The notes: generated by a model not told the origin, from the letters alone. DNA of 64,000 nt from Salinirubrum litoreum (GCF_020567425.1 NZ_JAJCVJ010000001.1:1550001-1614000), one strand, 5' to 3'. Counted from the first letter of the stretch, positions 1 to 8,871 are shown. Numbers and translations are program-made.

Positions 1-1096
1 CACCCTGCACGTTGTTCTGGCCCCGGAGGGGGTTGACGCCGGTGCCGCGTTTCCCGACGTTGCCCGTCACCAGCGCGAGGTTCAACAGGGCGTGGACGTT
101 GTCGGTCCCGCAGTGGTGCTGGCTCATCCCCATCCCGGTGAACGCGGCCGCCTGGTCCGCCTCGGCGTAGGTCCGGGCCGCCTCGCGCAGGTCGTCCGGA
201 TCGACCCCCGCGAGGTCGGCGTTCGCGTCCACGTCCACCTCGGCGAGGTGCGCCCGCAGGTCCTCGACCCCGGTCGTGCGCTCCGCGAGGAACGCCCGGT
301 CTTCGAGTCCCTCCTCGAACACGACCGTCGTCATCGCGTTCAGCAGCGGGATGTCGTAGCCCGGTTCGACCGGGAGGTGGACGTCGGCGTGTCTCGTCGT
401 GGCGGTCGCCCGTGGGTCGACGTGGATCATCGTCGTCCCGTCTTTCAGCGCCGGGCCGAGGTACGACTGGAAGATGATCGGGTGCTGTTCGGCGGGGTTC
501 GCGCCGCAGACGAGGAAGGTGTCGGCCTCCCCGAGGTCGTCCAGGGTGTTCGTCATCGCGCCCGCGCCGAACCGGGCGCTCATCGCCGCGACGGTCGAGG
601 AGTGACAGAGCCGCGCGCAGTTGTCCACGTTGTTCGTCCCGAGGACGCGGGCGAGTTTCTGGAAGACGTAGTTCTCCTCGTTCGTGCAGTTCGACGAGGC
701 GAAGAAGCCCAGCGCGTCCGGGCCGTGCGTCTCGACGATGTCGGCGACCCCCGCCACGACGCGGTCGATGGCCTCGTCCCACGGCGCGGTGACGAGGTGG
801 CCCGACTCCCGGACGAGTGGCTGGGTCAGTCGGTCGTCGTGGTCGACCACGTCGAAGGCGGCGACCCCTTTCGGGCAGACCTCGCCCCGACGGTTCACCG
901 GCCCCTTCGTCCCGGTCGCCTTCCCGGACGCCTCGGCGTACTGGATCGTACAGCCGACGCCACAGAACGGGCAGACGCTCTGTGCCGGCCGGAAGGTGCG
1001 GTCCTCGGTCGGCGCGGCCGCGTCGGGGCCACCGTCAGTCGCCGCGTCCGGGCCGTCGGCGTCGGACTCGGACTCCTCGGAGGGCGTGTCACGCAT
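1..1096 (-). CDS. fdhA: Formate dehydrogenase alpha subunit (molybdopterin oxidoreductase), 3' part cut by window edge
   Basis: About 365 N-terminal codons of a molybdopterin/tungstopterin oxidoreductase of the formate dehydrogenase H type, which oxidises formate to CO2. The ATG is at 1096 and the C-terminus runs off the left edge. After an acidic leader of about 40 residues comes a CPFCGVGC cluster motif with a downstream CPKG, the ligands of one [4Fe-4S] cluster. The stretch NCARLCHSSTVA places a cysteine where FdhF enzymes carry the catalytic Sec or Cys. The conserved GMGMSQHHCGTDN and NLALVTGNVGKRGTG stretches near the edge are typical of the cofactor-binding domains. There is no twin-arginine signal, so a cytoplasmic enzyme is inferred. 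A haloarchaeal nitrate reductase or a generic molybdopterin enzyme is possible but less likely. Confidence 0.9.
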   Translation of the reverse strand, partial: MRDTPSEESESDADGPDAATDGGPDAAAPTEDRTFRPAQSVCPFCGVGCTIQYAEASGKATGTKGPVNRRGEVCPKGVAAFDVVDHDDRLTQPLVRESGHLVTAPWDEAIDRVVAGVADIVETHGPDALGFFASSNCTNEENYVFQKLARVLGTNNVDNCARLCHSSTVAAMSARFGAGAMTNTLDDLGEADTFLVCGANPAEQHPIIFQSYLGPALKDGTTMIHVDPRATATTRHADVHLPVEPGYDIPLLNAMTTVVFEEGLEDRAFLAERTTGVEDLRAHLAEVDVDANADLAGVDPDDLREAARTYAEADQAAAFTGMGMSQHHCGTDNVHALLNLALVTGNVGKRGTGVNPLRGQNNVQG

Positions 1097-1235
1097 ACTC
1101 CCGCGTTCGGCGCAGAGTACAAAGACGTTCACCCCCGATACGCCGGGTGAGAGTCCGGCGACGACGGAGTCGGTCCCGCTGGCGGCGGCGACCGAGGAAC
1201 GAACTCCTTTTGCCGTGGGTCCCGTAGGGCGGAGT

Positions 1236-1418
1236 ATGACTGGCTCCGTCACGCCACCGACGCCACCGACGAACAAGCTGGAGATCACGCTCACCGGCTA
1301 CGTGCTCGCGGCCGGGATCGGCCTGCTGATGCTCCCGATCCTGCCGTTCCTCGCCCTGCTGTGGGTGTTCCAGCGCATCGGCGGGAAAGACGAACCCGAG
1401 CACGCCGGCGACGCCTGA
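1236..1418 (+). CDS. Small single-span membrane protein
   Basis: A 60-residue protein starting at the ATG at 1236. It has a Pro/Thr-rich N-terminus, one strongly hydrophobic segment (about residues 20-46) ending in FQRIGG, and a short charged tail. It is transcribed divergently from the formate dehydrogenase gene, so the 140 bp between them probably carries both promoters. I recognise no functional family. It resembles the many small one-helix proteins of unknown function in haloarchaeal genomes. Confidence 0.6.
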   Translation: MTGSVTPPTPPTNKLEITLTGYVLAAGIGLLMLPILPFLALLWVFQRIGGKDEPEHAGDA

Positions 1419-1536
1419 GCCGACGGCGACGGGAATCGCCGGGGTCGTCCGGCCGTGAGTGTGCGCCGGGCGTCCCGACGGCGACCGAGTGCCGCGACCG
1501 GTAGCGGTTTCACGCCGACCCGCGAAGCCCCGAGCG

Positions 1537-1980
1537 ATGAGTCTCGCCTCGTTTCTGACGCAGATGCCGTACGCCCGCCACCTCGGGATCGAGGTGACCG
1601 AGGCCGACGACGGCTACGCCGAGGGTCGCCTCTCGCTGGAACGGGAACACTCCTCGGTCCCCGGGGGCGGGGTCGCCCACGGCGGGGTCGCCTACTCGCT
1701 CGCGGACACGGTCGGCGGCGCGGCGGTGATGTCGCTCCACTGGGCACCGACACCGACGGTCGACATGCGGATGGACTACCTCGCGCCCGGGACCGACGAC
1801 CTCGTGGCGGAGGCCGACGTGATCCGGAACGGCGACAGCGTGGCGGTGGCGACCGTCACGGTCCGGGACGTGACCGGGACACACGTCGCCGACGCGCGCG
1901 GCGTGTTCAAGACCGGGCAACCAGACGGCGGGAGCGCGTGGGACGGCGACCACCTCGGCAGCGTGGCAGACGAGGACTGA
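1537..1980 (+). CDS. PaaI-family hotdog thioesterase
   Basis: A 147-residue hotdog-fold acyl-CoA thioesterase of the PaaI/YbgC superfamily. The GGGVAHGGVAYSLADTVGG stretch (about residues 43-61) is the characteristic PaaI helix region, and the family's catalytic Asp is matched in SLADT. A second block, TVDMRMDYLAP, begins the next strand. Family members hydrolyse aryl- or acyl-CoA thioesters in the cytoplasm; the substrate here cannot be read from sequence. An upstream in-frame start would add a low-quality Arg-rich leader, so the ATG at 1537 is preferred. It is convergent with the following orc gene. Confidence 0.88.
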   Translation: MSLASFLTQMPYARHLGIEVTEADDGYAEGRLSLEREHSSVPGGGVAHGGVAYSLADTVGGAAVMSLHWAPTPTVDMRMDYLAPGTDDLVAEADVIRNGDSVAVATVTVRDVTGTHVADARGVFKTGQPDGGSAWDGDHLGSVADED

Positions 1981-2028
1981 CACCCCCGGAACCGGTGAGA
2001 GAATCGAGTACGGTCGAGAGCGACGCGG

Positions 2029-3159
2029 TCAGTTCAGCCGATCCAGCACCGCGTCGGGATCGTACGCCAGCGTCAACGACCGGGAGCGTCCGCGCCCGTC
2101 CACGTCGGCGTAGGCCGCCTCGATGACGCCGAGTTGGTCGAGTTTGTTGATGATCTCGGAGTAGCGCGTGTAGCCGAGGCCGGTCTCGTCGTGGAACGCC
2201 TCGTAGACGACGCCGGCCTGTTCGCCGTCGTGTTCGGCGATCACCTCCACGAGGGCGCGTTCGGAGTCCGACAGCCCCCGGAGACTGCGCGAGAGGTGGA
2301 CGTACTTCGACTTGTCGTAGGCCTCGTCGACGTCCTCGACGCTGATCGTCTTGCTCGCGCGCATCTCGGCGTTCAGACCGGCGCGGCGCAGGAGGTCGAT
2401 GCCGACCCGGAGGTCGCCGCTCTCGGCGGTCAGTTCGGCGACGCGGTCGAGTTCCGGCGCGCCGACGACCCCCTCGTGGAAGCCGCGCTCACTCCGCCCC
2501 CGGAGGATGTCCACGATCTCGTCGGTGTCGTACTTCGGGAAGTACACCTCCTCCGGCCGGAAGACGCTCTGGACGCGGGAGTCCAGTTCCTCGATCACGT
2601 CCAGATTCAGGTCCGAGGAGACGATGATGACGCCGATCTTCGCGCCGGAGTGGGCCTCGTGGGCCCGGAGCAGGGAGTAGAGGGTGTCGGAGGCCTCGTT
2701 CTCGTAGAACAGGTAGTTCACGTCGTCGAGTGCGACGACGAGCACCTCGTCCTCCTCGACGAGGCGGTCGGTGATCTGGGAGAACAGCTTCTTGAAGGAG
2801 ATGCCCGAGGAGGGCGGTTCGTACTCGAACAGCCCCTGGAAGACGCGGGAGAAGACGGCGTATCTGGTGGAGTCCACCTGGCAGTTGACCCGGACGGTCT
2901 GCACGTCGGTCTCGGCGGAGAGTTCGCCGAACAGCTTCTGGACCGCGGTGGTCTTCCCGGTGCCCGGCGGACCCCGGACCATCGTGTTCAGGGGCCGCGA
3001 GCCACGGACTGCGGGCCGGAGCGCGTACTGGAGACTCTGGAGTTGTGTCTCCCGGTGGGCGAACGTCTCCGGCACGTAGTCGATCTCGAAGACGTGTTCG
3101 TCACGGAAGACGGACTCGTCCCACGAGAGCATCCCCTCCTCGGGCCCATCGCTCATCAC
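2029..3159 (-). CDS. Orc1/Cdc6-family replication initiator ATPase
   Basis: A 376-residue AAA+ protein of the archaeal Orc1/Cdc6 family, which binds origins and loads the MCM helicase. Walker A (GPPGTGKTT, residues 63-71) and Walker B (VVALDDV, about 141-147) are intact. The C-terminal third is the expected winged-helix domain, with YTRYSEIINKLDQLGVIEA in the recognition region. Haloarchaea carry many Orc paralogues, so this need not be the initiator of the main origin. The start could be either of two adjacent Met codons (3159 or 3156). The upstream gap to 3513 has short repeats, but I do not see convincing origin-recognition boxes or an AT-rich unwinding element. Confidence 0.93.
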   Translation of the reverse strand: MMSDGPEEGMLSWDESVFRDEHVFEIDYVPETFAHRETQLQSLQYALRPAVRGSRPLNTMVRGPPGTGKTTAVQKLFGELSAETDVQTVRVNCQVDSTRYAVFSRVFQGLFEYEPPSSGISFKKLFSQITDRLVEEDEVLVVALDDVNYLFYENEASDTLYSLLRAHEAHSGAKIGVIIVSSDLNLDVIEELDSRVQSVFRPEEVYFPKYDTDEIVDILRGRSERGFHEGVVGAPELDRVAELTAESGDLRVGIDLLRRAGLNAEMRASKTISVEDVDEAYDKSKYVHLSRSLRGLSDSERALVEVIAEHDGEQAGVVYEAFHDETGLGYTRYSEIINKLDQLGVIEAAYADVDGRGRSRSLTLAYDPDAVLDRLN

Positions 3160-3513
3160 TCATACGACGCTCCGGGGAGGCCTTAATCGTTTGCCACCAC
3201 CGGACCGGAAGTGGAACTGACCTGTTCACGTCCCGAGAGGCCCGGTGGCGAGGGGTGCACGCCTGCCGCGCGACCGCCGAGAATCGACCCGCAGTCGCCC
3301 GGATTCGCCGAGAACCGACAGCGAGCGTTCGGCTCGCTGGTGTGTCGTTTCCGCGACGGGTGTCAGGCGTTGACAGGCCGGTGGAAGTGAACTCGCTCGG
3401 TGTATCGTCGACGAAAAGTCGGTCGGGTTCGGTCGCTCCGAGCACTCGGTCGTTCCGGGGAGTCGGCCGGGTTCGGTCGCTCCGGGGAGTCGGCCGTGTC
3501 AGGTAGCCTCGGC
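3160..3513. other. Intergenic region with short direct repeats upstream of orc
   Basis: No gene is supported here. Positions 3425-3440 and 3469-3484 are identical 16-nt direct repeats (GGGTTCGGTCGCTCCG), and related CCGGGGAGTCGGCC segments sit between and after them. A small inverted repeat lies near 3320-3340 (AGCGAG...CTCGCT). The base composition stays GC-rich except for a CCTTAATCG stretch just upstream of the orc start, probably its TATA region. I looked for a replication origin because of the orc gene and saw no clear origin-recognition box array. Confidence 0.5.
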
Positions 3514-3672
3514 TCAGGCGGCCTGCATCCCCTTTCGCACGTCCTTGTCGCTGACGGACATGCCGTGGCGGTCCTGGGCGTGTTCCCGGACCATGTGGAT
3601 CACTTCGCCCTCGTCGTCCGAGGAGACGGAGAAGTGACAGTCCTCCTGTGTGCAGTCGAATCGTCGTGTCAT
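3514..3672 (-). CDS. DUF1059 small protein
   Basis: A 52-residue protein starting at the ATG at 3672. It carries two N-terminal cysteines (FDCTQEDCHF) and then an HMVREHAQDRHGM segment, the pattern of the DUF1059 family. The cysteine/histidine spacing suggests a small metal-binding fold. No biochemical role is known to me. It is transcribed away from the repeat region at 3.8-4.4 kb. Confidence 0.75.
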   Translation of the reverse strand: MTRRFDCTQEDCHFSVSSDDEGEVIHMVREHAQDRHGMSVSDKDVRKGMQAA

Positions 3673-3799
3673 CGCACGTACCGAGAGGTCGCCTGCGAGC
3701 CTAACGCTTGCTCGGCTGGGCGTGTGCCGTGCCAACGTGACGCAGGTGTGTCGAAACTGCGCTGATGAGGAACGAATTCTCGCCAGGACAGGGTTCAGA

Positions 3800-4400
3800 C
3801 CGTGACTGTTACTGCATCCGGACCGCAGACCGCGACAGCACAGCAACCGCTACGATTGCTAGCGCGAGGAACCGCACCGCAGACAGCACAGCACCGCGCC
3901 TCGTCCTCCCCAGCCTCGGGACTGCTCTCGGCACCGCCCGCAGTCCCTTCCTCGCGCACGTTCCTCGCGCGCGCCGAATTTCGGACGAAAGCGCACGACT
4001 CCACCCGTCACCCGACAACTCCGACAACCCGGAATCCGACAGGACGCGATCTGGTGGCGGCCGGAACCGAGCAGTGTCCGAGCGACAGCGAGGACCTGCG
4101 CGCAGTCCGAGTCGCCAGCAGTCGGGGAGGGGTGGGGAGTACTGCGACTGCCGGGTTCCAGACCTGCGACGACTCGTCGGGTGACGACCCACGCGACGTG
4201 ATGGGTCACGACGTCCGGGTGGGACGTTCACCTCTCGTCGTCTGCGACTACTTTGTCCGAGTTGTCTCCAACTCATTCACCCGAGTCCCCTACAACGTAT
4301 CCACCCGACCTCTCTCCGGCAGGGCCGACCACCCGCTCTACACCGTATCCGACCGCGTCCACGTCACGAGACCCACGCCGAAAGAGACAGCGTCGAGAAC
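3800..4400 (+). repeat. Mosaic hairpin repeat, copy 1
   Basis: Intergenic, no credible gene. It starts with low-complexity CGACAGCAC-type sequence, then the conserved TCCTCCCCAGCCTCG flank. The core hairpin follows at 3918-3947: stem GGGACTGC/GCAGTCCC around the loop TCTCGGCACCGCCC, then a CCTCGCGC flank. A second module near 4113-4160 (CAGCAGTCG...CGACTGCCG) is shared with copy 6 near 51.3 kb. It ends with TTCACCTCTCGTCGTC, a variant of the family's terminal box. The orientation opposes the neighbouring genes, so this is not a gene leader. Confidence 0.8.
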
Positions 4401-4412
4401 AGTCGCGTCGGT

Positions 4413-5861
4413 CTACAGTTGGCCCGCCAACAGCCCGCTCGTCCGGACGAAGAAGTAGAAGACGAACGCGCCGGCGAGCGCCCAGTGGCCCATGCGCACG
4501 TCGTCGAGGTCGCCCGTCGCCGCCTTCACCAGCGGGTAGGAGATGATCCCGGCCGCGATGCCGTAGGCGATAGAGAAGGTGAACGGCATCACGAGCATCG
4601 TCATGCCGGCCGGCACCGCGTTGGTGATGTCCGACCAGTCGATATCCGTGATGTTCTGGAGCATCAGTACGGCGACGACCACCAGCGCGATGTGTGAGGC
4701 GTGCAGTGGGACGGCGGCCGCCAGCGGCACGAGCGCCAGCGACGCGAGGAACAGCAGTCCGACGACCAGCGCGGTCATCCCGGTGCGGCCGCCCTCCTCG
4801 ACGCCGGTCGAGGACTCGATGTAGGTCGTCACCGTCGAGGTGCCGAGGATGCCGCCGACCGTCGTGCCGACCGCGTCGGCCATCAGCGGCTTGTCGATGT
4901 CCGGCAGGTTGCCGTCCTTGTCGAGGAAGCCCGCGATCTGGGAGACGCCGGTCAGCGTGCCGGCGGTGTCGAAGAAGTCCACGAAGAAGAACGTGAAGAC
5001 GATCAGCGCGAAGGAGAGGCCGTCGATGTTCTGCAACCCGGTCAGGAACGCGCCCACCAGTGGGGTGATGTCGTAGCCGGCGAGGCTGTAGGTCAGCGTC
5101 CCCGACCCGGTCAGCGAGGCCGGTTCGTACAGCAGGTTGATCCCGCTCTCGGGGATGACCTCCTGGTTCGTCGCGGAGTAGCCGAGGAAGTCCGCGAGGT
5201 AACTGGCGACGGTCGTGAGGAGAATCCCGATGATGATCGACCCGCGGACGCCGCGAGCGTACAGCGCGAAGGTGACGAACAGGCCGATCACCGAGATGAT
5301 GGCGATGGGGTCGCTGGCGAAGATGGGGTTGAACTGCACGAACGTCGCCGAGTCGATGGCGACCACGTGCATCGCCTGTAAGCCGATTATCGCCAGGAAG
5401 AGGCCGATCCCGGCACCGACCGCGAACTTCACCGGTTCGGGGAACAGTTTGATGACGTACTCACGCGCGCCGGCCGCCGTCAGCGCGATGAACAGAATCC
5501 CCTCGACGACGACCGCCGCGAGTGCGGTCTGCCACGGGACGCCCAGTCCGAGGACGACCGTGAACGCGAAGAAGGCGTTCAGGCCGAGGCCCGGTGCCTG
5601 CCCGAACGGGCGGTTCGCGTAGAACGCCATGATCAGTGTCGCCACCGCCGCCGAGATGAGTGTCACCACGGCGAGCATCTGGATGGTCTCGGCTGTCGTC
5701 CGACTCGGTACGTCGATGGCGGCGACGAGGATCGAGGGGTTGACGACGACGATGTAGCTCATCGTCAGGAACGTCGTCAGCCCCGCCACGACCTCCGTCC
5801 GGAGGTCGGTGTCGTGTTCCTCGAAGCCGAAGTAGTCCGCGAGTTGCTCCGTGAGGCCCAT
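4413..5861 (-). CDS. NCS2/AzgA-type nucleobase permease
   Basis: A 482-residue polytopic membrane protein of the AzgA-like branch of the NCS2 family, which imports hypoxanthine, guanine or adenine by proton symport. It begins with a family-typical ADYFGFEEHDTDLRTEVVAGLTTF stretch. It also shows the NPSIL and APGLGLNAFFAF motifs, the latter in the conserved transmembrane helix 3 region, and DTAGTLTGV in the second half. About 12-14 hydrophobic segments are visible. A CTTAAC TATA-like element lies about 30 bp upstream of the ATG at 5861. It lies downstream of gfcR on the same strand, with 186 bp between them, and may be functionally linked to it. Confidence 0.9.
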   Translation of the reverse strand: MGLTEQLADYFGFEEHDTDLRTEVVAGLTTFLTMSYIVVVNPSILVAAIDVPSRTTAETIQMLAVVTLISAAVATLIMAFYANRPFGQAPGLGLNAFFAFTVVLGLGVPWQTALAAVVVEGILFIALTAAGAREYVIKLFPEPVKFAVGAGIGLFLAIIGLQAMHVVAIDSATFVQFNPIFASDPIAIISVIGLFVTFALYARGVRGSIIIGILLTTVASYLADFLGYSATNQEVIPESGINLLYEPASLTGSGTLTYSLAGYDITPLVGAFLTGLQNIDGLSFALIVFTFFFVDFFDTAGTLTGVSQIAGFLDKDGNLPDIDKPLMADAVGTTVGGILGTSTVTTYIESSTGVEEGGRTGMTALVVGLLFLASLALVPLAAAVPLHASHIALVVVAVLMLQNITDIDWSDITNAVPAGMTMLVMPFTFSIAYGIAAGIISYPLVKAATGDLDDVRMGHWALAGAFVFYFFVRTSGLLAGQL

Positions 5862-6047
5862 GTACGGCTACGAGTAGCCCGAACGTGCCACTTAACGATT
5901 CCTATCTCGGAGTCGGCAGTATGCGTGTTCGTGTATTAAATTCGGATGAGAGCGAGCCGAACCCGCGAGAAGTTGGCGAGTCGTGCATAGACTCGTGTGA
6001 GCACACTGCTCGTTCGACACCGGGGACGGGTGACGTCGAACCGCGCG

Positions 6048-6761
6048 TCACTCCATCGTCGTCAGCGCGCCGACCGGGGCGTCCGCGAGCGTCTCGGCGC
6101 GGGACATCCCCTCGTCGCCGACCGCGATGAGCGCGAAGACGCCCGTCACCTCGGCGTCGGCCTGTTTCGCGATGTCGAGCAGGAGTTCCTGGGTCTCGCC
6201 GGAGCGGATCAGGTCGTCGACGACCAGCACGCGCTGACCGGCCGAGAGTGCACTGGCCGGGAGGTAGTAGGTGAGTTCGATGCCCGAGGCGAGTCGCTGG
6301 CGGGACTCGATGAACTCCTCGACGGCCGTCTCCTTCGACTTCTTCGCGTAGGCGAGGCGGGCGTCGAAGTACGACGCCATCGCCGCGCCGAGGGTGATGC
6401 CGTCGGTCGCGGCGGTCAACACCACGTCCGGGCGACCGAACTCGAAGCTGTTCGCGGCGACCGGTGCGACCAAGTCGAGAAAGGACTGGTCGAAGACGAC
6501 GTCGGAGTTGTCGACGTAGCCCTCGTCGTCGAAGCGAATGCGGTCTTCCAACTCGTCGGCGAGCGCCTCGCGGCCGACGCCTTCGACGACCTCGCCCGCC
6601 CGTTCCGCGCCGGGCAGGACGTGCCCGTTGACGTACCGGTTCAGATCGCCAGCGGGGAGGCCGGTCACCTCCGCCAGTTCCTCGTAGGTCCGCGTCTCCT
6701 TCAGCATCCGGAGGACGGCGACGGCCTGCAACTGGAGGGCGGCCTTCTCTGCTCTGTTCAT
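6048..6761 (-). CDS. gfcR: PRTase-like transcriptional regulator GfcR
   Basis: 237 residues from the ATG at 6761. An N-terminal HTH-like region (about residues 8-50, with TRTYEELAEVTGLPAGDLNRYVNGHVLP) is fused to a type I phosphoribosyltransferase domain whose PRPP-binding loop is VLVVDDLIRSGET (178-190). This architecture matches GfcR, the activator of glycolytic genes in Haloferax volcanii that was once annotated as PyrE2. PRTase activity is not required for that role, and whether PRPP or a purine is the ligand here is unknown. The adjacent purine-type permease leaves open a nucleobase-salvage function, so an adenine-PRTase-like label remains an alternative. Confidence 0.85.
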   Translation of the reverse strand: MNRAEKAALQLQAVAVLRMLKETRTYEELAEVTGLPAGDLNRYVNGHVLPGAERAGEVVEGVGREALADELEDRIRFDDEGYVDNSDVVFDQSFLDLVAPVAANSFEFGRPDVVLTAATDGITLGAAMASYFDARLAYAKKSKETAVEEFIESRQRLASGIELTYYLPASALSAGQRVLVVDDLIRSGETQELLLDIAKQADAEVTGVFALIAVGDEGMSRAETLADAPVGALTTME

Positions 6762-6940
6762 GTCCCTCGAAAGTCGGTCGCACGAACATGAACACTTCGA
6801 TTCACTGCTCTCCTCGATCTGCGCAGTTCCGTGGGTATCTGCCACATCCACCGACGACGCCCGCGAGCGCGTCGTCCGGCGGCAGGTCGCCCCGATCGGG
6901 AGCCGAAACCCTTTCGGCCGGGCCACCCGCGCCACACGGT

Positions 6941-7756
6941 ATGGCTGTACTCCCCGAGGGGTTCGCGCTCCCGCCGTTCCCCTACCTGCTCGCGGTGCTC
7001 GGCGGTCTCGCGGGCGTCGGCTGGCTGGTCGTCCAGCGCCGCCCGCCCGTCACCGACCGGACTATCGCCGGCTTCGCGCCGTGGATGCTGGTCGGCAGTG
7101 CGAGCCACGTGCTCTCCGTCGTCGGCGCGCTCCCCCCGGTGGTCGACCCGCTGGCCGGCACACCGACGGTCTACGGCACGGTCGCGGTGCTCGCCGGTGG
7201 AGTCTGGCTCCTCGCGGACGCGCAGGCGGACGGCACCGACACGACCGCCCGACTGCTCGGCGGACTCGGACTCCTCGCGCTCGCGGTGCCGGTCGCACTG
7301 GCACTCCTCGACGGACTCGGCCGTGGCTCGCTCCGACTGTTCTGGCCGACGGTCGGGCTTCTCGGCTCCATCGTCCTGAGTGCCGGCGTCTGGCTCCTCC
7401 TCCGCCGGCTTCGGCCGGTCGTCGAGGTGACGGGCGCGGCGGGCGCGCTGGCGGTGTTCGGCCACGTCCTCGACGGGGTCTCGACAGCCGTCGGCATCGA
7501 CCTGCTCGGCTTCGGCGAGCGGTCGCCGCTCTCCCGGTATCTGATCGAGTTCGCCGCCGAGTTGCCGACCGCGAGCGTGATCGGCAGTGGCTGGCTGTTC
7601 GTCGTCGTGAAGGTCCTGCTGGCGGGCTTTCTGGTCGTCCTGCTGTCGGACTACGTCGAAGAAGAACCGACCGAGGGCTACCTGCTCGTGGGGTTCGTCG
7701 CGGCCGTGGGTCTCGGACCGGGGGCGCACAACCTGCTGTTGTTCACGGTCGCCTGA
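6941..7756 (+). CDS. DUF63 integral membrane protein
   Basis: A 271-residue polytopic membrane protein of the archaeal DUF63 family. It starts with PEGFALPPFPYLLAV and has about seven hydrophobic segments. GHVLDGVSTAVGID and GLGPGAHNLLL, both typical of the family, are near the C-terminus. The function is unknown. It is transcribed divergently from gfcR, with 179 bp between the starts that must hold both promoters. The translation start is the ATG at 6941, which removes an implausible Ser/Arg-rich extension. Confidence 0.82.
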   Translation: MAVLPEGFALPPFPYLLAVLGGLAGVGWLVVQRRPPVTDRTIAGFAPWMLVGSASHVLSVVGALPPVVDPLAGTPTVYGTVAVLAGGVWLLADAQADGTDTTARLLGGLGLLALAVPVALALLDGLGRGSLRLFWPTVGLLGSIVLSAGVWLLLRRLRPVVEVTGAAGALAVFGHVLDGVSTAVGIDLLGFGERSPLSRYLIEFAAELPTASVIGSGWLFVVVKVLLAGFLVVLLSDYVEEEPTEGYLLVGFVAAVGLGPGAHNLLLFTVA

Positions 7757-7803
7757 GAGAGAACAATCCGAGTTTAGGCTCAACGTGTGAAATGGGCCTG
7801 TGA

Positions 7804-8100
7804 TTATTCCTTCTCGGGGGGCGATTCAGGAGTTTCGTGTTCCCAATCCGGAATTAGTCTCATCCCATCCGACTGGACCCTTTTCCAGTACGAAGGGTGT
7901 AGCTCAGAGAGGTGTCTACTGAAGCCTTGCTTCGTCTGGAACTGTTTGTCACAGGTTGGGCATCGGAACGTATCCCGACGCACCAGTGATTCGTCGTGTG
8001 AGTGTGCGTGGTGGATTCGCATTGCCTGTTTGGTGTCGAAGTCGTCTCCGCAAGTCGGACAAGAGATCGTGGCGTAGTGACTGAGGTTCCGCTGATTCAT
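7804..8100 (-). CDS. Two-finger C2H2 zinc finger protein
   Basis: A 98-residue protein with two classical C2H2 fingers: C14-x2-C17-x12-H30-x4-H35 and C47-x2-C50-x12-H63-x4-H68. Both have the TKQ...R.H pattern in the helix. Haloarchaeal and haloviral genomes carry many such small fingers, presumably nucleic-acid binders, and none is well characterised to my knowledge. The gene is AT-richer than its surroundings and uses codons such as AGG, ATT and TTT that are scarce in the window. This supports recent acquisition as part of a small island with the next gene. Confidence 0.8.
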   Translation of the reverse strand: MNQRNLSHYATISCPTCGDDFDTKQAMRIHHAHSHDESLVRRDTFRCPTCDKQFQTKQGFSRHLSELHPSYWKRVQSDGMRLIPDWEHETPESPPEKE

Positions 8101-8276
8101 ACTCTGCCCCCTGTCGTTTCTTCAAGTGGTCTTTCCAGCTTCGGATGGTTCGAGACTCCGCACCAGCCAGTGTCGGCCGTCTGTGAGTCGTTCTTTGTGT
8201 CAGACATCCTGTGGATAGTGCACAGACTCCCACATGTATATACAGAAGGAAAAGACTAGAGACATTATAGGACAAT

Positions 8277-8774
8277 ATGTCTCAAGCATTTATTGAGTAT
8301 ATTGGGCGTCCTGGTTCGGAATTAGAGTTGCTCAAAGTACACGACGTAGTCGAGATTGGAGGCTCGTCTATCTGCTTCGGCTCGGTCATTTGGAAGGACA
8401 GACCGCGTTATGCTTTATATATTATCGGCCCGAACTCAGATGTCTGGATTACAGACCCTAGGGACTTCAGCAGAGGTATCCAAAACCGTCAGCTCTTGGA
8501 ATCACGAATCAGGATAACAGCAGATATGGCTCAAAAGGGCTGTTACAAGTATGAGGACGATGAGGAGGCAATCCCGATTGAGATAGCCACAATGGGTTCT
8601 TCTGGAATCGCGGCATACCTGTTTGCTGTCTCGGGATATACACTGCAAGAAATTAGCGAGGTGATGGGCCTAAACTCTCGTGATAGTGTACGAAAGTACC
8701 TCAGAAGGTACCAAAGAAACGAGAATATCGCGGGGATTTTTCCGGATTACGATCTAGAAATGATGTCACGGTGA
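8277..8774 (+). CDS. Protein with C-terminal sigma-like HTH, unknown function
   Basis: A 165-residue protein with low GC content and relaxed codon use. The N-terminal 100 residues form a beta-rich domain that I do not recognise (RPRYALYIIGPNSDVWI and neighbours). The last 50 residues contain an HTH: GYTLQEISEVMGLNSRDSVRKYLRRY. This resembles the sigma-70 region 4-like HTH found in many haloviral and plasmid proteins. A TGTATATA box lies about 35-42 bp upstream of the ATG at 8277. Its neighbour is the C2H2 protein, and both look like mobile-element cargo. Its function and its partner are unknown. Confidence 0.68.
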   Translation: MSQAFIEYIGRPGSELELLKVHDVVEIGGSSICFGSVIWKDRPRYALYIIGPNSDVWITDPRDFSRGIQNRQLLESRIRITADMAQKGCYKYEDDEEAIPIEIATMGSSGIAAYLFAVSGYTLQEISEVMGLNSRDSVRKYLRRYQRNENIAGIFPDYDLEMMSR

Positions 8775-8871
8775 AGGTTTTGCGGTGGTTCTGTGCAGTC
8801 GTGTGCACTTTGTTTGCGTAACAGGAGCTCTGACTGCCTGAAATCTACTGGCGATCTATCAAACATCTCTG

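Noticed and set aside
92-1150. A 352-residue protein on the plus strand across the formate dehydrogenase gene
   Set aside because: It is the antisense of the well-supported formate dehydrogenase frame and has Arg/Val-rich composition without motifs.
3160-3513. Replication origin next to the Orc1/Cdc6 gene
   Set aside because: Only short 16-nt direct repeats are present. No G-string origin-recognition boxes in inverted pairs and no long AT-rich unwinding region are visible.
7757-8871. Provirus or integrative element
   Set aside because: Only two genes, no integrase, no attachment repeats and no tRNA at either edge. At best it is a remnant.
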